Positions 1 to 9,189 are shown, counted from the first letter of the stretch. The stretch: 12,342 bases of DNA from JBBABP01 sp041657585 (GCA_041657585.1 JBBABP010000034.1:1-12342), one strand, 5' to 3'. Notes: generated by a model not told the origin, from the letters alone. Program-made: numbers and translations.

Positions 1-1
1 C

Positions 2-151
2 AAAATATATACTAAAGAATGTGCTTATAATCAGCATCTACTTAATTGTATGCAAGAGAATTTGTCTATTGATGAATATATAAAGAAATACAGTGTCAGT
101 ATAGATGATTTTTTTATATCAGTAAGTAAAAATAATGAAGTTAATGACTAA
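2..151 (+). CDS. 3' end of an unrecognised gene (partial)
   Basis: Open frame entering from the left edge and ending at TAA, giving 49 C-terminal residues that I do not recognise. The stretch is rich in Asn, Lys, Tyr and Ser and contains a short acidic/aromatic run (SIDDFF) near the end. It has no membrane segment and no in-frame TGA. Its last 17 bases overlap the start of the DUF2958 gene in another frame, so the two are probably translated from one transcript. It could be a host gene or part of a neighbouring plasmid-like element. The coding call rests mainly on the open frame and the overlap. Confidence 0.5.
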   Translation, partial: KIYTKECAYNQHLLNCMQENLSIDEYIKKYSVSIDDFFISVSKNNEVND

Positions 152-443
152 AGAATTACAAAAAAGATTTGAACAAATAGGTTCTCAAAAAGAGAGTCTA
201 AATCCAATAGTGGTCTGTAAGTGTTTTTGTCCTCGAAACTCTTGGACTTGGTATGCCATAGAATTTAACAAGGAGAATAGCATTTTCTTTGGATACGTAA
301 TATGAGATTATCAAGAATGGGGTTGTTTCTCATTAAAAGAGCTGGAGAGTGTTCAATGACCATATTGATTAAAAATAGAAAGAGATTTGCGATTTAGTGA
401 ATCTCTTTTTTTAGATTTGAATGTAGAATATGCACTTAATTAA
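135..443 (+). CDS. DUF2958 family protein
   Basis: A 102-residue protein when TGA is read as Gly (TGA at 303, 357 and 366). It carries the family signature: an N-terminal MKLMTKELQ, a central WTWYAIEF-x-FFGYVIGD block, then EWGCFSLKELESVQGP-x-GLKIERDLRF. The two glycines in the last block, which the family normally has, are both TGA here, a strong local proof of the recoding. DUF2958 proteins are small and of unknown function, and are often found on plasmids and conjugative or integrative elements. ATG at 135 is chosen because family members usually begin MKLxTK; an in-frame ATG at 144 is the alternative. It overlaps the upstream partial gene and lies left of the proposed element boundary. 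Its 3' end contains a terminator-like hairpin. Confidence 0.8.
381..412 (+). terminator. Terminator-like hairpin inside the DUF2958 3' end
   Basis: Stem agagatt (381-387) pairs with aatctct (400-406), followed by a run of T to 412. It has the shape of an intrinsic terminator but lies about 30 bases before the DUF2958 stop codon. It may therefore attenuate or end the transcript within the coding region, or be a by-product of the coding sequence. Confidence 0.4.
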
Positions 444-528
444 GTGTTAAAATTATATAAGTGTAGTGATTGACTTTCATTAAATATATATACATTTACT
501 GCAGATGCTGTTTGCGAGTGGTTTTGGG

Positions 529-542
529 TATGGTGGTCCTAG
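529..542 (+). repeat. Candidate attachment core, left copy
   Basis: tatggtggtcctag matches 13 of 14 bases of tatggtgggcctag at 10960-10973, which covers the encoded CCA and acceptor-stem end of the CAT tRNA gene. Both copies have the same orientation. Together they bracket the restriction operon and the serine recombinase, as expected for the two ends of an integrated element. The single mismatch and shortness keep this tentative. Confidence 0.5.
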
Positions 543-566
543 TTCTCTGAATATATTGGGAAAAAA

Positions 567-594
567 TATACAAGATTATACAAGAATATACAAG
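567..594 (+). repeat. Three TATACAAG direct repeats at exact 10-bp period
   Basis: TATACAAG occurs at 567-574, 577-584 and 587-594, each copy one helical turn from the next, so bound protein would sit on one face of the DNA. The array lies 25 bp right of the candidate attachment core and about 57 bp left of the candidate hsdM promoter. It could bind the recombinase, an accessory factor or a regulator of the operon. Confidence 0.6.
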
Positions 595-650
595 TATATT
601 TGGACGCTATTTTTATGTAATAAAAAAATAATTTTTAAATAAATATTTTT

Positions 651-680
651 TTGACATTATATAAAGATAAAATTTATATT
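651..680 (+). promoter_or_regulatory. Candidate promoter of the restriction-modification operon
   Basis: A consensus -35 TTGACA (651-656) is followed after 18 bp by TATATT (675-680), one base from the -10 consensus. It is the best promoter-like pair upstream of hsdM (start 792) and would leave a leader of about 105 bases. Such matches are easier to find by chance in sequence this AT-rich, although the perfect -35 helps. Confidence 0.45.
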
Positions 681-791
681 TATATTTATTTTATATTTAT
701 TTTGATTGTTTTTTTTAAACAAAAGAATATATTACCTACTGTATTAATTTATAGAATTTTATATATTTTTTTAATATTTGAATTATAGTTT

Positions 792-1058
792 ATGACAAAT
801 TTTCAGGAAAAAGTCTGACTGATATGGAGCATTGCTGAATTATTACATTTTGGGCGAAAAGCTCACGAATACCAAGATGTTATTCTGCCTTTGATAGTTC
901 TTAAAAGATTGGATTCTGTATTAGCTCCAACTAAAGCAGATGTTCTTCGTCAATATAATGAGCTAAAAGGCAAGGTAAATAACCTAGACCCAGTTCTTAC
1001 TCAAACTGCTTGATTTAAATTTTATATACTTCAGTATATGATTTTCAAAACCTATTAA
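792..1058 (+). CDS. hsdM: HsdM N-terminal fragment
   Basis: As the sequence stands, translation from ATG 792 runs through two TGA glycines (816 and 1011) and ends at TAA 1056-1058 soon after the frameshift, yielding 88 residues. This covers the helical HsdM_N domain (IWSIAELLHFGRKAHEYQD, LKRLDSVL) that helps assemble the methylase with HsdS. The last 11 residues are out of frame. Confidence 0.6.
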
Positions 1059-1087
1059 ATGACCCAAAGAGCATAGCTTCTAACCTA

Positions 1088-2554
1088 ATGAGTTATATAC
1101 ACGGATTTAGTCAGAATATGCAGGAGACCATTGAAAAGTTCAAATTTGATAAGCAAATTGATAAGTTAAAAGATGGCAATCTGCTTTATCTGATTATAGA
1201 AAGATTTAATAAGGTAGACCTAAGCCTTGAAGCTGTTTCTAATCATGATATGTGATATATTTTCGAGGAGCTTATTAGAAAGTTTAGTGAAATGTCCAAT
1301 GAAACTGCCTGAGAACACTACACGCCTAGAGAGATTATTCAGCTTATGGTTAATATTATTATCTTATGAGATGAAAAAATCTTAAAAACGCCATTCATTA
1401 TCAGAAGTGTTTATGACCCTGCTTGTGGCACTTGAGGTATGCTAACTATAGCCAAAGATACTATTTTGGAAAAACTAAATTCTAAGGCTGAAATACAGTT
1501 ATTTTGACAGGAGATAAATGACGTAACCTATGCTGTTGCTAAATCAGATATGTTGATAAAATGAGAGAATGCAGACAATATCAAATGATGAGATAATGAC
1601 CATAGTAAGTCTAGCACACTTTCCAACGACCAGTTCAGAGAATCAAAATTTGATTATATTCTTTCAAATCCTCCATATTGAGTAGATTGGAAGAAGGACC
1701 AAGCTAAAGTTGAAGAAGAGGCTCTTAGATGATATGCTGGTAGATTTGGAGCAGGAACGCCAAGAATTTCTGATGGACAATTATTGTTTCTTCAGCACAT
1801 GATTAGCAAAATGAAGCCAACTACGGACTGAGGAAGTAAAATAGCTTTAGTCTTCAATGGTTCTCCTCTTTTTACTGGTGATGCTGGAAGTTGAGAAAGT
1901 GAAATCAGAAGATGGGTATTGGAAAATGACCGATTGGATACTATTATAGGACTGCCTGACCAATTATTCTATAATACCTGAATTTCTACGTATATCTGGA
2001 TACTCAGTAATAGAAAAGCTCCTGCTAAAAAGGGTAAGGTAAAACTTATTGATGCAAGAACTTATTTTAAAAAGATGAGAAAATCTCTATGAAATAAGAG
2101 ACATGAAATCTCTCCTGATGACATCCAAAAAATCTGTGATTTATACAAAGATGATATAGAAAATAGTCAGGTTAAAATCTTTAAAACAACTGACTTTGCC
2201 TTTAGACAAATTACTATTGAAAGGCCGCTCAAAGATGAAAAAGGAAATGTAGTCGAAGATAAAAAATGAGTTATAAAATCTGACTCTGAGCTTAGAGATA
2301 CAGAAAATGTCCCATACTATATGGACGTCGACGAATATTTCGAAAAAGAGGTAAAACCTTATGTGCCTGATGCGTGGATAAACAAAGATAAAAAATATTG
2401 CGACCATAAAGATAACAATGTCGGTAAGATTGGATATGAAATAAGCTTTACTAGATATTTCTATACTTACCAGCCACCAAGAGCATTGGAAGAGATAGAA
2501 AGTGATATTGAAAAGGTAGAGAATGAATTATTGGAAATGATTAAGAAGCTTTAA
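1088..2554 (+). CDS. hsdM: HsdM catalytic fragment
   Basis: After the frameshift the frame is open from 1019, and its first ATG is at 1088 (MSYIHGFSQNM). A protein started there would hold the whole N6-adenine methylase core, including CGTGGM and NPPY, but lack most of the N-terminal domain. Whether it is translated separately cannot be told; no ribosome-binding site is visible before 1088. Confidence 0.6.
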
Positions 2555-2568
2555 TTTTATTGTACATT

Positions 2569-3852
2569 ATGATAGTACTCAACAAACAAAAAAACAGGTA
2601 TGCAAAATATAAACCAACTGGTATTGAATGGATTGGAGAGATTCCTGTTGATTGGGGGAAATGGAAAATTGCTCATTTATTTAAGGTTAACAGATGAAGA
2701 GTTATTGATAAAACGCAGATTAGTATTGAACAGAATAACGAGCAACCTTATCCAGTTTTTTCTTCTCAAACTCAAAATAATTGATGTTTATGATATATTG
2801 AGACTTATGATTATGATAAAGATAGCATAACTTGGACAACTGATTGAGCAAATGCTGGTAGTGTTTTTTATAGACAAGGAAAATTTAATGCTACAAATGT
2901 GTGCTGAATTTTAACACTAATGGAAAAAAATCAAGATTATGAATATTTGACTTATTGCATTAGAGTTGCTGGTTTAAACAATAGGAGGGTCGATATTCTA
3001 TGATATAAAATTATGAGTAATGAAATGGCAAGTATCAAAATTCCACTTCCTTCTCTTACAGAACAACAAACTATTAGTGCTTATCTCGACGAAAAAACTT
3101 TACTTATAGACAACATTATCTCTCTCAAACATAAGCAAATTGACCTACTCCAAGAGAGAAGAACAACACTTATCAACCAAGTTGTTACTAAGGGATTAGA
3201 TAAGAATGTAGAAATGGTAGATAGTGGAATTGAACGGATTGGAACGATTCCAAAAGACTGGGAAGTAAGAAAATTAAAATATGAAACGATAATAAATATT
3301 GATTCCCTTGGAGAAAAGGAAAATCCAAATATGGAATTATTATATGTCGATATTGGGAATGTTAATATACTTTGAATACAAAATGAACCCGAACTGTTGT
3401 ATTTTTCTGAAGCACCATCTAGGGCAAGAAGAAAGGTAAAAGATTGAGATACGATACTCTGAACAGTAAGGACTTATTTAAAAGCGATAGCATATATAAA
3501 TAATCCACTACCTAATTTGATTGTTTCCACATGATTTGCTGTTATACAGCCCCAAAATAAAATGGATAACAAATATCTTTATTATCAGTTATTGTCAGAA
3601 GCGTTCATTCAAAAGGTTGTTGCCAATTCTAAATGAGTGAGTTATCCTGCAATAAATTCTACAGAACTGTGAGTATTAAAAATCTTAATTCCTAGTATTG
3701 AGGAACAAAAAGCAATTGCTGATTATCTTGATTCCAGCACATCTCAAATAGATAAAACCATAAAGGCTGTAGGGAAATCAATTGATTTGTTAACTGAGTA
3801 TAAGCAGTCGTTGATTAGTAATGTAGTGACTGGGAAGGTAAAGGTATTTTAA
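2569..3852 (+). CDS. hsdS: Type I restriction-modification specificity subunit HsdS
   Basis: A 427-residue protein, the usual size for HsdS, which chooses the bipartite DNA target of the methylase and the restriction complex. The two-fold family layout is clear. TRD1 starts near residue 17 (PTGIEWIGEIPVDW) and includes TTDGANAGSVFYRQGKFNAT. The central conserved helix spans about 157-210 (IPLPSLTEQQTISAYLDEK). TRD2 starts near 219 (GIERIGTIPKDW) and includes GDTILGTVRTYLKAIAYI. The distal helix is near 365-427 (IPSIEEQKAIADYLD). The repeated WIG/RIG-x-IP-x-DW and IP-x-EQ-x-I signatures are diagnostic. More than ten glycines are TGA. ATG 2569 is the first start after hsdM and leaves the PTGIEWIG motif at a normal distance. 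It lies 14 bases after hsdM and 24 before the zinc-ribbon gene. Confidence 0.93.
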
Positions 3853-3876
3853 ATTTTATCCTTATTATAATCCAAA

Positions 3877-4149
3877 ATGAATTTTAATGAATTAGCTCCA
3901 CAAATTATTAATGCACTTAATGCAAAAGCAAATTCTCTTTGCCCTTGTTGTGGAAGCCAAAGGCGAACATTACTTCCTGGATTTATTCCTCAATGAATAC
4001 AGGATAGTCTTAAATGATTGATTTTATGAGGTAAAACAGTCCCAATGATATGAAGGGCATGTATTAATTGTTGATATGTACAGCATTTTGCTTTAAAACT
4101 TTTACTTCCTGATGCTATAAAAGATGAACTCACAAAACAACCCAAATAG
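3877..4149 (+). CDS. Small zinc-ribbon protein inside the hsd operon
   Basis: A 90-residue protein with two paired-cysteine knuckles, C22-x-x-C25 (CPCCG) and C62-x-x-C65 (CINCG), about 36 residues apart, which should form one zinc ribbon. Between them is a Gly-rich linker with five TGA-coded glycines. No membrane segment. I do not recognise a named family and assign no activity; zinc ribbons commonly bind nucleic acid or protein partners. It starts 24 bases after hsdS and its last 26 bases overlap the membrane-protein gene in another frame, which implies coupled expression and perhaps joint function. TATAAT sits five bases before its ATG, so a leaderless transcript is conceivable. Confidence 0.8.
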
Positions 4150-4813
4150 TGATAAAATAGCACCAGAAGACATCATTTCAACAAATACAGGAGAAACTTT
4201 TAATGAAACTTTTTCAGAAAAAGAAAAAATTGTATCCCCAGCAGAAAAAGCAAAAATTGATACGAAAGCAACTATTGTTTATGAAACAATGGTTGATAGA
4301 ATCAAAATTCTAGAGAAAAAATTTGAAACAGATAAAACAAGTTTGTTAATGGTATTCGGCATTTTTGCTTCAATAGTGACTTTTTTATCTATAGAAATAC
4401 AAATACTTAAAAATATCTGTGATTTTTATAGGTTGCTGTGATTTAGCCTCTATATACTTTGAGCATTATTATCATTCATTTTTGTTCTCCAATATATTAT
4501 CAAAAGTTGGATAGAAAATGATAAAACAACAAGTTGGAAAGATTTTATAAAAAATCCTAGCATAATAATAACATTGTTTGTTGTCTTTCTTTTACTTGGT
4601 TTCTGATATTATAATATGTCTCTTTCAAATGAGAGTGAGAATCAATGTAGAAATGATAAATATCAAGAACAAATGCAAACTATAAATTGAAACATTGAGG
4701 ATTTGAGTTGAGCTGTACAGAAAATATGTAATATGGAAACAGATAGAAACAAAAAATTAAGTCAGGAAATAGAAAACTTACACAATCAATTTAATGTACT
4801 AACAAACAAATAA
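4124..4813 (+). CDS. Three-helix membrane protein with C-terminal coiled coil
   Basis: A 229-residue protein of unrecognised family. A polar, Asn/Glu-rich N-terminus (1-50) precedes a short amphipathic helix (about 55-70, RIKILEKKFETDK) and three hydrophobic segments at about 74-93, 104-126 and 146-164, followed by a charged, Gln/Asn-rich region (about 170-229) likely to form a coiled coil. It is probably anchored in the cytoplasmic membrane. In-frame TGA codons fall inside the membrane part and tail. It overlaps the zinc-ribbon gene and ends 24 bases before hsdR. Membrane proteins paired with a soluble sensor are a common effector design in anti-phage systems, so a defence role is plausible, but this is inferred only from position and topology. 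Confidence 0.8.
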
Positions 4814-4837
4814 TTATTTAATTCATTAAAAAATCTT

Positions 4838-7795
4838 ATGCCAACACAAACCAAAGAAATTGCTTTCGAAAAGCTAATAGAGAGCTATCTGATTAATAAC
4901 TACGGCTATGACAAAAGACTCCCTTGAGATTACAACAAGGAGCATTGTCTCGATAAGGAGACGTTCTTTAAGTTTTTTGAGAACTCCCAACCTAAGACAT
5001 TTGCTAAACTCAAAGAACAACATGGAGAGCTTTTTGAATGAAATTTTCTTAAAAGACTGAACGATGAAATCAAGGCTAGAGGTCTGTTGGATGTCCTGAG
5101 AAAAGGAGTAAAAGACTCTGGGGTGGAAGTCCAATTAGCCTATTTTAAGCCTGCGAGCTGACTGAATCCTGAGACAAAAAAGCTTTATGAACAAAACATA
5201 CTTTCTATTATCAGACAGCTTAAATATTCTGAGAAAAACGAAAAAAGCATAGATACTGTCTTGTTTCTTAACGGTCTTCCTGTTTGCACTATAGAACTGA
5301 AAAATCCACTGAGTGGACAAACAGTACAAGACGCTATAAAACAATACAAATATGATAGAGACCCAAACGAGTCATTACTCCAATTCAAAAGGTGTTTGGT
5401 GCATTGGGCAGTAGACCCCGACCTTGTCTATATGACCACGAAGCTTAATGGTGCTGGCACATTCTTTTTGCCGTTCAATAAATGATTTAATCTTTGAGCT
5501 GGAAATCCAGTCAATCCAAAATGATATAAAACAGCTTATCTTTGGGAAACTATATTTGATAAAGATATTTTTATGGAATTGATAGCGAATTATGTATGCT
5601 TAACCAAAGAAGAAGTAGAAGATGCACAAGGCAAGAAATCTACTAAAGAAACTTTAATTTTCCCAAGATTCCAACAATGGGATGTAGTAGAAAAGTTAGT
5701 GGCTGATGCCAAAAAGACAGGAACAGGTAAAAATTATCTTATCCAACATTCTGCAGGAAGTTGAAAGTCAAATAGTATTGCACGACTTGCACATCATTTG
5801 GCAGAATTACATAATGATAAAAATCAGAATGTTTTTGATTCAGTGGTAGTCATTACTGATAGAAGGATTTTGGATAAACAATTACAAAATACTATTTCAC
5901 AGTTTGAACAAACACAAGGAGTAGTTAAAAGTATTGTTGATGGTTCTAAAAGTCTAAGACAGGCATTGGAAGAAGGAGGAAAAATTATTGTCACTACCTT
6001 ACAGAAATTTCCATTTGTATTGGATGATTTAAAAACTATTGCTGGTAAAAAATTTGCTGTAATCATTGATGAGGCTCACTCTTCACAATCATGAGAGTCA
6101 GTAAAAAGTCTAAAACAAGTATTATCCGTGAATAATCTTGAACAAGCAGAAAAGGAAGATACTGGTGCTGAAGAAGATTTAGAAGATATGGTATTGAAAG
6201 AATTGAGAAGTAGAGGCAAAATGAAAGATATTAGCTTCTTTGCTTTTACGGCTACTCCAAAGAATAAGACACTTGAGATGTTTGGAGAGAAACAATTTGA
6301 TGGGACATATAAACCTTTTCATCTTTATAGTATGAGACAGGCAATAGAAGAAGGATTTATTTTAGATGTGTTAAAAAATTATACAACATATCAGACTTAT
6401 TTTGCCTTACTTAAAAAGATTGAAAACGACCCTGAATATAAAAAATCCAATGCTATTAAACTAGCAAAAAGATATATAGACTTACACAATTACACAATTG
6501 ATAAAAAGATTGATATAATTATTACGCATTTTGTAGAAAATATTCAATATGAATTAGATGGTCTATCAAAAGCAATGGTGGTAACAAAATCAAGACTTCA
6601 CGCTGTTAGATTCAAGTTAGCATTTGATAAATATATCAAAGAGCATAATTATTTATTTAAGACTTTAGTCGCATTTTCGGGCACTGTTAAAGACCATGAA
6701 TATTGAGAAGATTATACTGAAAGTGGAATGAATGGACTTTCAGAAAGTAAGACTGCCCATGAATTTAAAAAATCAGAATATAAATTTCTTATTGTTGCAA
6801 ATAAATTTCAGACTGGTTTTGACCAACCTTTATTGACTGCCATGTATGTTGATAAGCAATTAAACTGAATTACTGCTGTGCAAACATTATCAAGACTCAA
6901 TCGCACCTATCCATGAAAAGAAGAGGTTCTTATATTGGATTTTGTAAATGATATAGAGGTTATCCAAAAATCATTTCAACCATATTATGAAACAACTATA
7001 TTGTCATGAAGCACAGACCCAAACAATTTGTATGATATTCAAAGAAAGATTACTGAATATCAATTATTTAGTGATGAGGAAGTAGATGTGTTTGTTAATA
7101 GTTATCTGAAAAACGCCACTCCTGATATTATCAATAGTCTTTTGGATAAGGTTGTTGAGAAGTATGAAGAATTGGCAGAAGATATAAAAAAGATATATAA
7201 GGATTTGTGTAATGATTATTGCAAACTTTATGCTTTTTTATCGCAATTATTACCATTTGAAGATACTTCATTAGAAAAATATTATATTTTCTTGAGATTT
7301 TTGAAAAAGAAATTTCCTATAACTACAACATCATTACCCACAGAGATATTAGAACAAATCACGGCTGACACTATCAAGATAGGCAAAAAATCTCAAGGTC
7401 CAATTGTATTAGAGAAAAAATGATGAGAGGAATTAAACCCATTGGAAACTAAGTGAGGATGAATTTTAAAACCTGAAGAAAAAGATTTATTGTCGCATAT
7501 ATTGGATGACGTGAATAAAAGATTCGGCACTACGTTTTCTGAAGACGATAAAGTAATTTTGAATAATCTATTCAAAACTCTTTTGTCTCGTGAGGATATG
7601 AAAGGATATATGAACAACGAAGAAAATTCAAAAGAACATAAGAAAAGTAAATTTGATGACCTTTTCACTGAAGAATTAGTAAAGATGGTTACTAGTCATC
7701 AAAATTTATATCAGAAAATAGATAAGGAAGATGATATGAAAGAATATATTAAAGCTAAGATGTTTGATTTTATGTGTCAGAATATAACAAAGTAA
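4838..7795 (+). CDS. hsdR: Type I restriction endonuclease subunit HsdR
   Basis: A 985-residue motor and nuclease subunit in a single frame, a normal family length. It joins HsdM and HsdS, pulls DNA with ATP and cuts unmodified DNA. The N-terminal PD-(D/E)xK nuclease shows D139 and E153-L-K155 (IELKN) with QDAIKQYKY after it. Superfamily 2 helicase motifs follow: Walker A AGSGKS at residues 306-311 (its second Gly is TGA at 5762), DEAH at 411-414, TAT of motif III at 471-473, and QTLSRLNR of motif VI at 682-689. The C-terminal part (about 735-985) is the helical region that docks on the methylase. About 15 or more glycines are TGA. All catalytic residues seen are intact, so restriction would fail only through the hsdM frameshift. 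Confidence 0.95.
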
Positions 7796-7839
7796 GTTAA
7801 TTCTGATTCATATATTTTTAAATATTATTTTATTGGCTA

Positions 7840-8496
7840 ATGACTGAATCTAAAACAAGCGAAAGAGATAAATTGATTGACGAATTGAAACGTGAAATTC
7901 GTTATGTAGATAGATATCTTTGTGAGATAGATAAGTGAGTAGTAGCAAACCCATCAACTTTTGTTGTGCCTGAAATGTCTCTTGTGTTTCTCAATGAACA
8001 TGAAAAAGAAAATATTAAAAAAACTAATCTTGAAAAAAAACAGCATTTAACTGATGAAATAAAAAAACTACAAAGAGAAAATATTCATGGTAGATGAAAT
8101 TCTATATATGTTGATGGAGATAAACAACATATCCAGCTTTGACAACACGGTTTTAATAATTTTGATGATGTATTCAATCTTCTTAGATATAAGTCCAATA
8201 TAACAAATATAAAGAAAACTCATGTGAAATGATGAATTTTTCTTATCTATTCTTTTATTAGATATGAAGAAGAAAAAAAGGACCACAAACATATCTTAAT
8301 ATCTAATTTGTTTGTGTATTGAGTGGAGTTTAGAAGTTATTGGACCCACTGGAAATTTGAAAAGCAAGGGGTAGAGAAAAACTCTATTACAAAAAATGAT
8401 TATATCAGTGCGAATGAAATATTATGAAAATGTGGCATACCTTTTAAATTCAAACTATCAAAAGATGCAAAAGAAATTTTGATAACACCAAAATAA
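7840..8496 (+). CDS. Unrecognised 218-residue protein, last gene of the hsd operon
   Basis: A complete frame with TGA as Gly, starting 44 bases after hsdR and ending 30 bases before a strong terminator, so it is probably the last gene of the operon. Residues 1-30 and 52-85 are highly charged and likely helical or coiled coil. Residues 85-218 look like a compact alpha/beta domain with Gly-rich turns (HGRGNSIYVDGDK, VKGGIFLIYSFIRY) and aromatic patches (FRSYWTHWKFEK). There is no signal peptide or membrane helix. I recognise no catalytic motif or family. Its place suggests cargo of the same element, possibly defence-related, but no function can be assigned. Confidence 0.75.
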
Positions 8497-8525
8497 TATT
8501 ATAAAGATATTATAAACAAACTATC

Positions 8526-8556
8526 AAGTCTTGCCAGTTATGGTAAGACTTTTTTT
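8526..8556 (+). terminator. Intrinsic terminator after the hsd operon
   Basis: Stem aagtcttgcc (8526-8535) pairs with ggtaagactt (8542-8551), with one G-U pair and a six-base loop, and runs into a T tract to 8556. It lies 30 bases after the last operon gene and probably ends that transcript. Confidence 0.8.
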
Positions 8557-8605
8557 CTTTGTAGCTTAAAATGTCCTTATATACAATTTTTGTTATACAA
8601 TATAT

Positions 8606-8624
8606 GTTAATTTTTATAATTAAC
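8606..8624. promoter_or_regulatory. Palindromic candidate operator over a TATAAT box
   Basis: GTTAATT and AATTAAC form a perfect 7-bp inverted repeat around a 5-base centre, and TATAAT (8615-8620) lies inside it. No good -35 is visible at normal distance (TTGTTA at 8590 gives a 19-bp spacer). The palindrome is 11 bases before the small gene at 8635 and could let a repressor block its promoter. Confidence 0.4.
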
Positions 8625-8634
8625 TTTTAAAAAA

Positions 8635-8817
8635 ATGCAATCAATCAAACCTGAGAATCCATCAAAGTTAGATTACTTCCAATTGTCTAGGGAATTTAAT
8701 GCAAACTGACTCATATATGGGAAATATAGGAATCTTTTGTGGTATTGGGAACAATATGAAGAGATTAAAAAATTTGGCACATTTGATGAAAGTTTAATAA
8801 AAATCAAACAAAGGTAA
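8635..8817 (+). CDS. Small unrecognised protein (60 residues)
   Basis: Complete frame from ATG to TAA with one TGA glycine (LSREFNANGLIYGKY). It contains aromatic-rich text (YGKYRNLLWYWEQYEEIKKF) and a basic C-terminus, with no membrane helix and no recognised family. It follows the operon terminator and a palindromic candidate operator and carries an A-rich run directly before ATG, like the recombinase gene. A small DNA-binding or control protein of the element is possible but unsupported by any motif. Confidence 0.55.
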
Positions 8818-8828
8818 TTTTATATCAC

Positions 8829-8848
8829 TTGAAGTTGTGAAACTTCAA
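8829..8848. repeat. Perfect 8-bp hairpin between the two small genes
   Basis: TTGAAGTT (8829-8836) and AACTTCAA (8841-8848) form a perfect stem with loop GTGA. No T run follows, so it is not an ordinary terminator. It lies in the 105-base gap between the two small genes and may be an RNA structure or protein-binding site. Confidence 0.45.
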
Positions 8849-8922
8849 ACATAGGTAGGTTTTAACGAACAGCACTAGGGAAACTCATCTAATATTTACT
8901 CAATTAATTATTTTATATTAAT

Positions 8923-9093
8923 ATGGATAATAAATCTATAAAAGAAAATAAGCAAAATAAAAGGAAGTGAATACCCACTAATAATTTTGATGATGTAATA
9001 AAAAAAAACAAACAACAATGAAAAGATTTATTAGCTTTATATGAAATTTTTCAAGAAATAGGATTACCTGAAGAATCTGACCAAATAGAATAA
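8923..9093 (+). CDS. Small charged protein (56 residues) upstream of the recombinase
   Basis: Complete frame with two TGA glycines. The first half is strongly basic and Asn/Lys-rich (KENKQNKRKG, KKNKQQGKD); the second half is acidic and helix-like (LLALYEIFQEIGLPEESDQ). No family is recognised. It is followed by a nested hairpin and terminator and then the serine recombinase, so it may be expressed separately from it. A recombination-directionality or control factor would suit the size and place, but that is a guess from position only. Confidence 0.5.
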
Positions 9094-9100
9094 ATTTATT

Positions 9101-9162
9101 AGTTCAAATTAATATTGCAAAATCATATAACAATGATATTATAATCATTGTTTTTTTGAACT
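9101..9162 (+). terminator. Nested hairpin and terminator before the recombinase
   Basis: An inner stem aacaatgat (9129-9137) pairs with atcattgtt (9144-9152) and runs into seven T (9151-9157), a good intrinsic terminator. An outer pair agttcaaa (9101-9108) and tttgaact (9155-9162) could form an alternative or larger structure. It probably ends transcription of the small upstream gene. Confidence 0.7.
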
Positions 9163-9189
9163 TATTTTAATTTCTTCTCATTTAAAAAA

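Larger units (their letters stand above)
444..791. other. Gene-free AT-rich stretch at the left edge of the proposed element
   Basis: No convincing gene on either strand. From left to right it holds a candidate attachment core (529-542), three TATACAAG repeats (567-594), a candidate promoter (651-680) and very AT-rich leader sequence before hsdM. An open frame from ATG 505 to TAA 642 (45 codons) is probably not a gene in its present position. It is in register with the recombinase frame across the proposed attachment core and may be the alternative 3' end of that gene in the excised element. Confidence 0.5.
792..2554 (+). pseudogene. hsdM: hsdM, type I DNA methyltransferase subunit, one-base frameshift
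   Basis: Encodes the adenine-N6 methylase subunit that with HsdS modifies host DNA. The N-terminal HsdM_N-like region is in one frame to about 1025; the rest continues in the next frame to 2554, jointly about 587 residues, normal for the family. At the junction, family members read FYNTS, but here one base is missing from the Asn codon (1026-1027). The catalytic part carries DPACGTGGM (1415-1441, AdoMet binding, with TGA as the first Gly of GG) and NPPYG (1667-1681, target adenine, Gly as TGA), then the SDGQLLFLQHMI and GLPDQLFYNTGIST stretches typical of HsdM. About 17 glycines are TGA. It is followed 14 bases later by hsdS. The frameshift is either a real inactivating mutation or a sequence error; every other part looks intact. 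Confidence 0.85.

Noticed and set aside
567..594. CRISPR-like array
   Set aside because: Units of 8 bp with 2-bp gaps are far too short for CRISPR repeats and spacers.
505..642. Independent small gene
   Set aside because: Its text overlaps the att core and the TATACAAG array and is better explained as a possible recombinase 3' end of the excised form.
2141..2407. Minus-strand frame opposite hsdM
   Set aside because: Shadow of a strongly supported coding region, Phe/Ile-rich with no family features; likewise 4874-5388, 5824-6066, 7393-7668, 8068-8292 and 9644-9835.
792..7795. Many short standard-code frames suggesting decayed hsd genes
   Set aside because: The breaks are TGA at glycine positions; only the single shift near 1026 is a real disruption.
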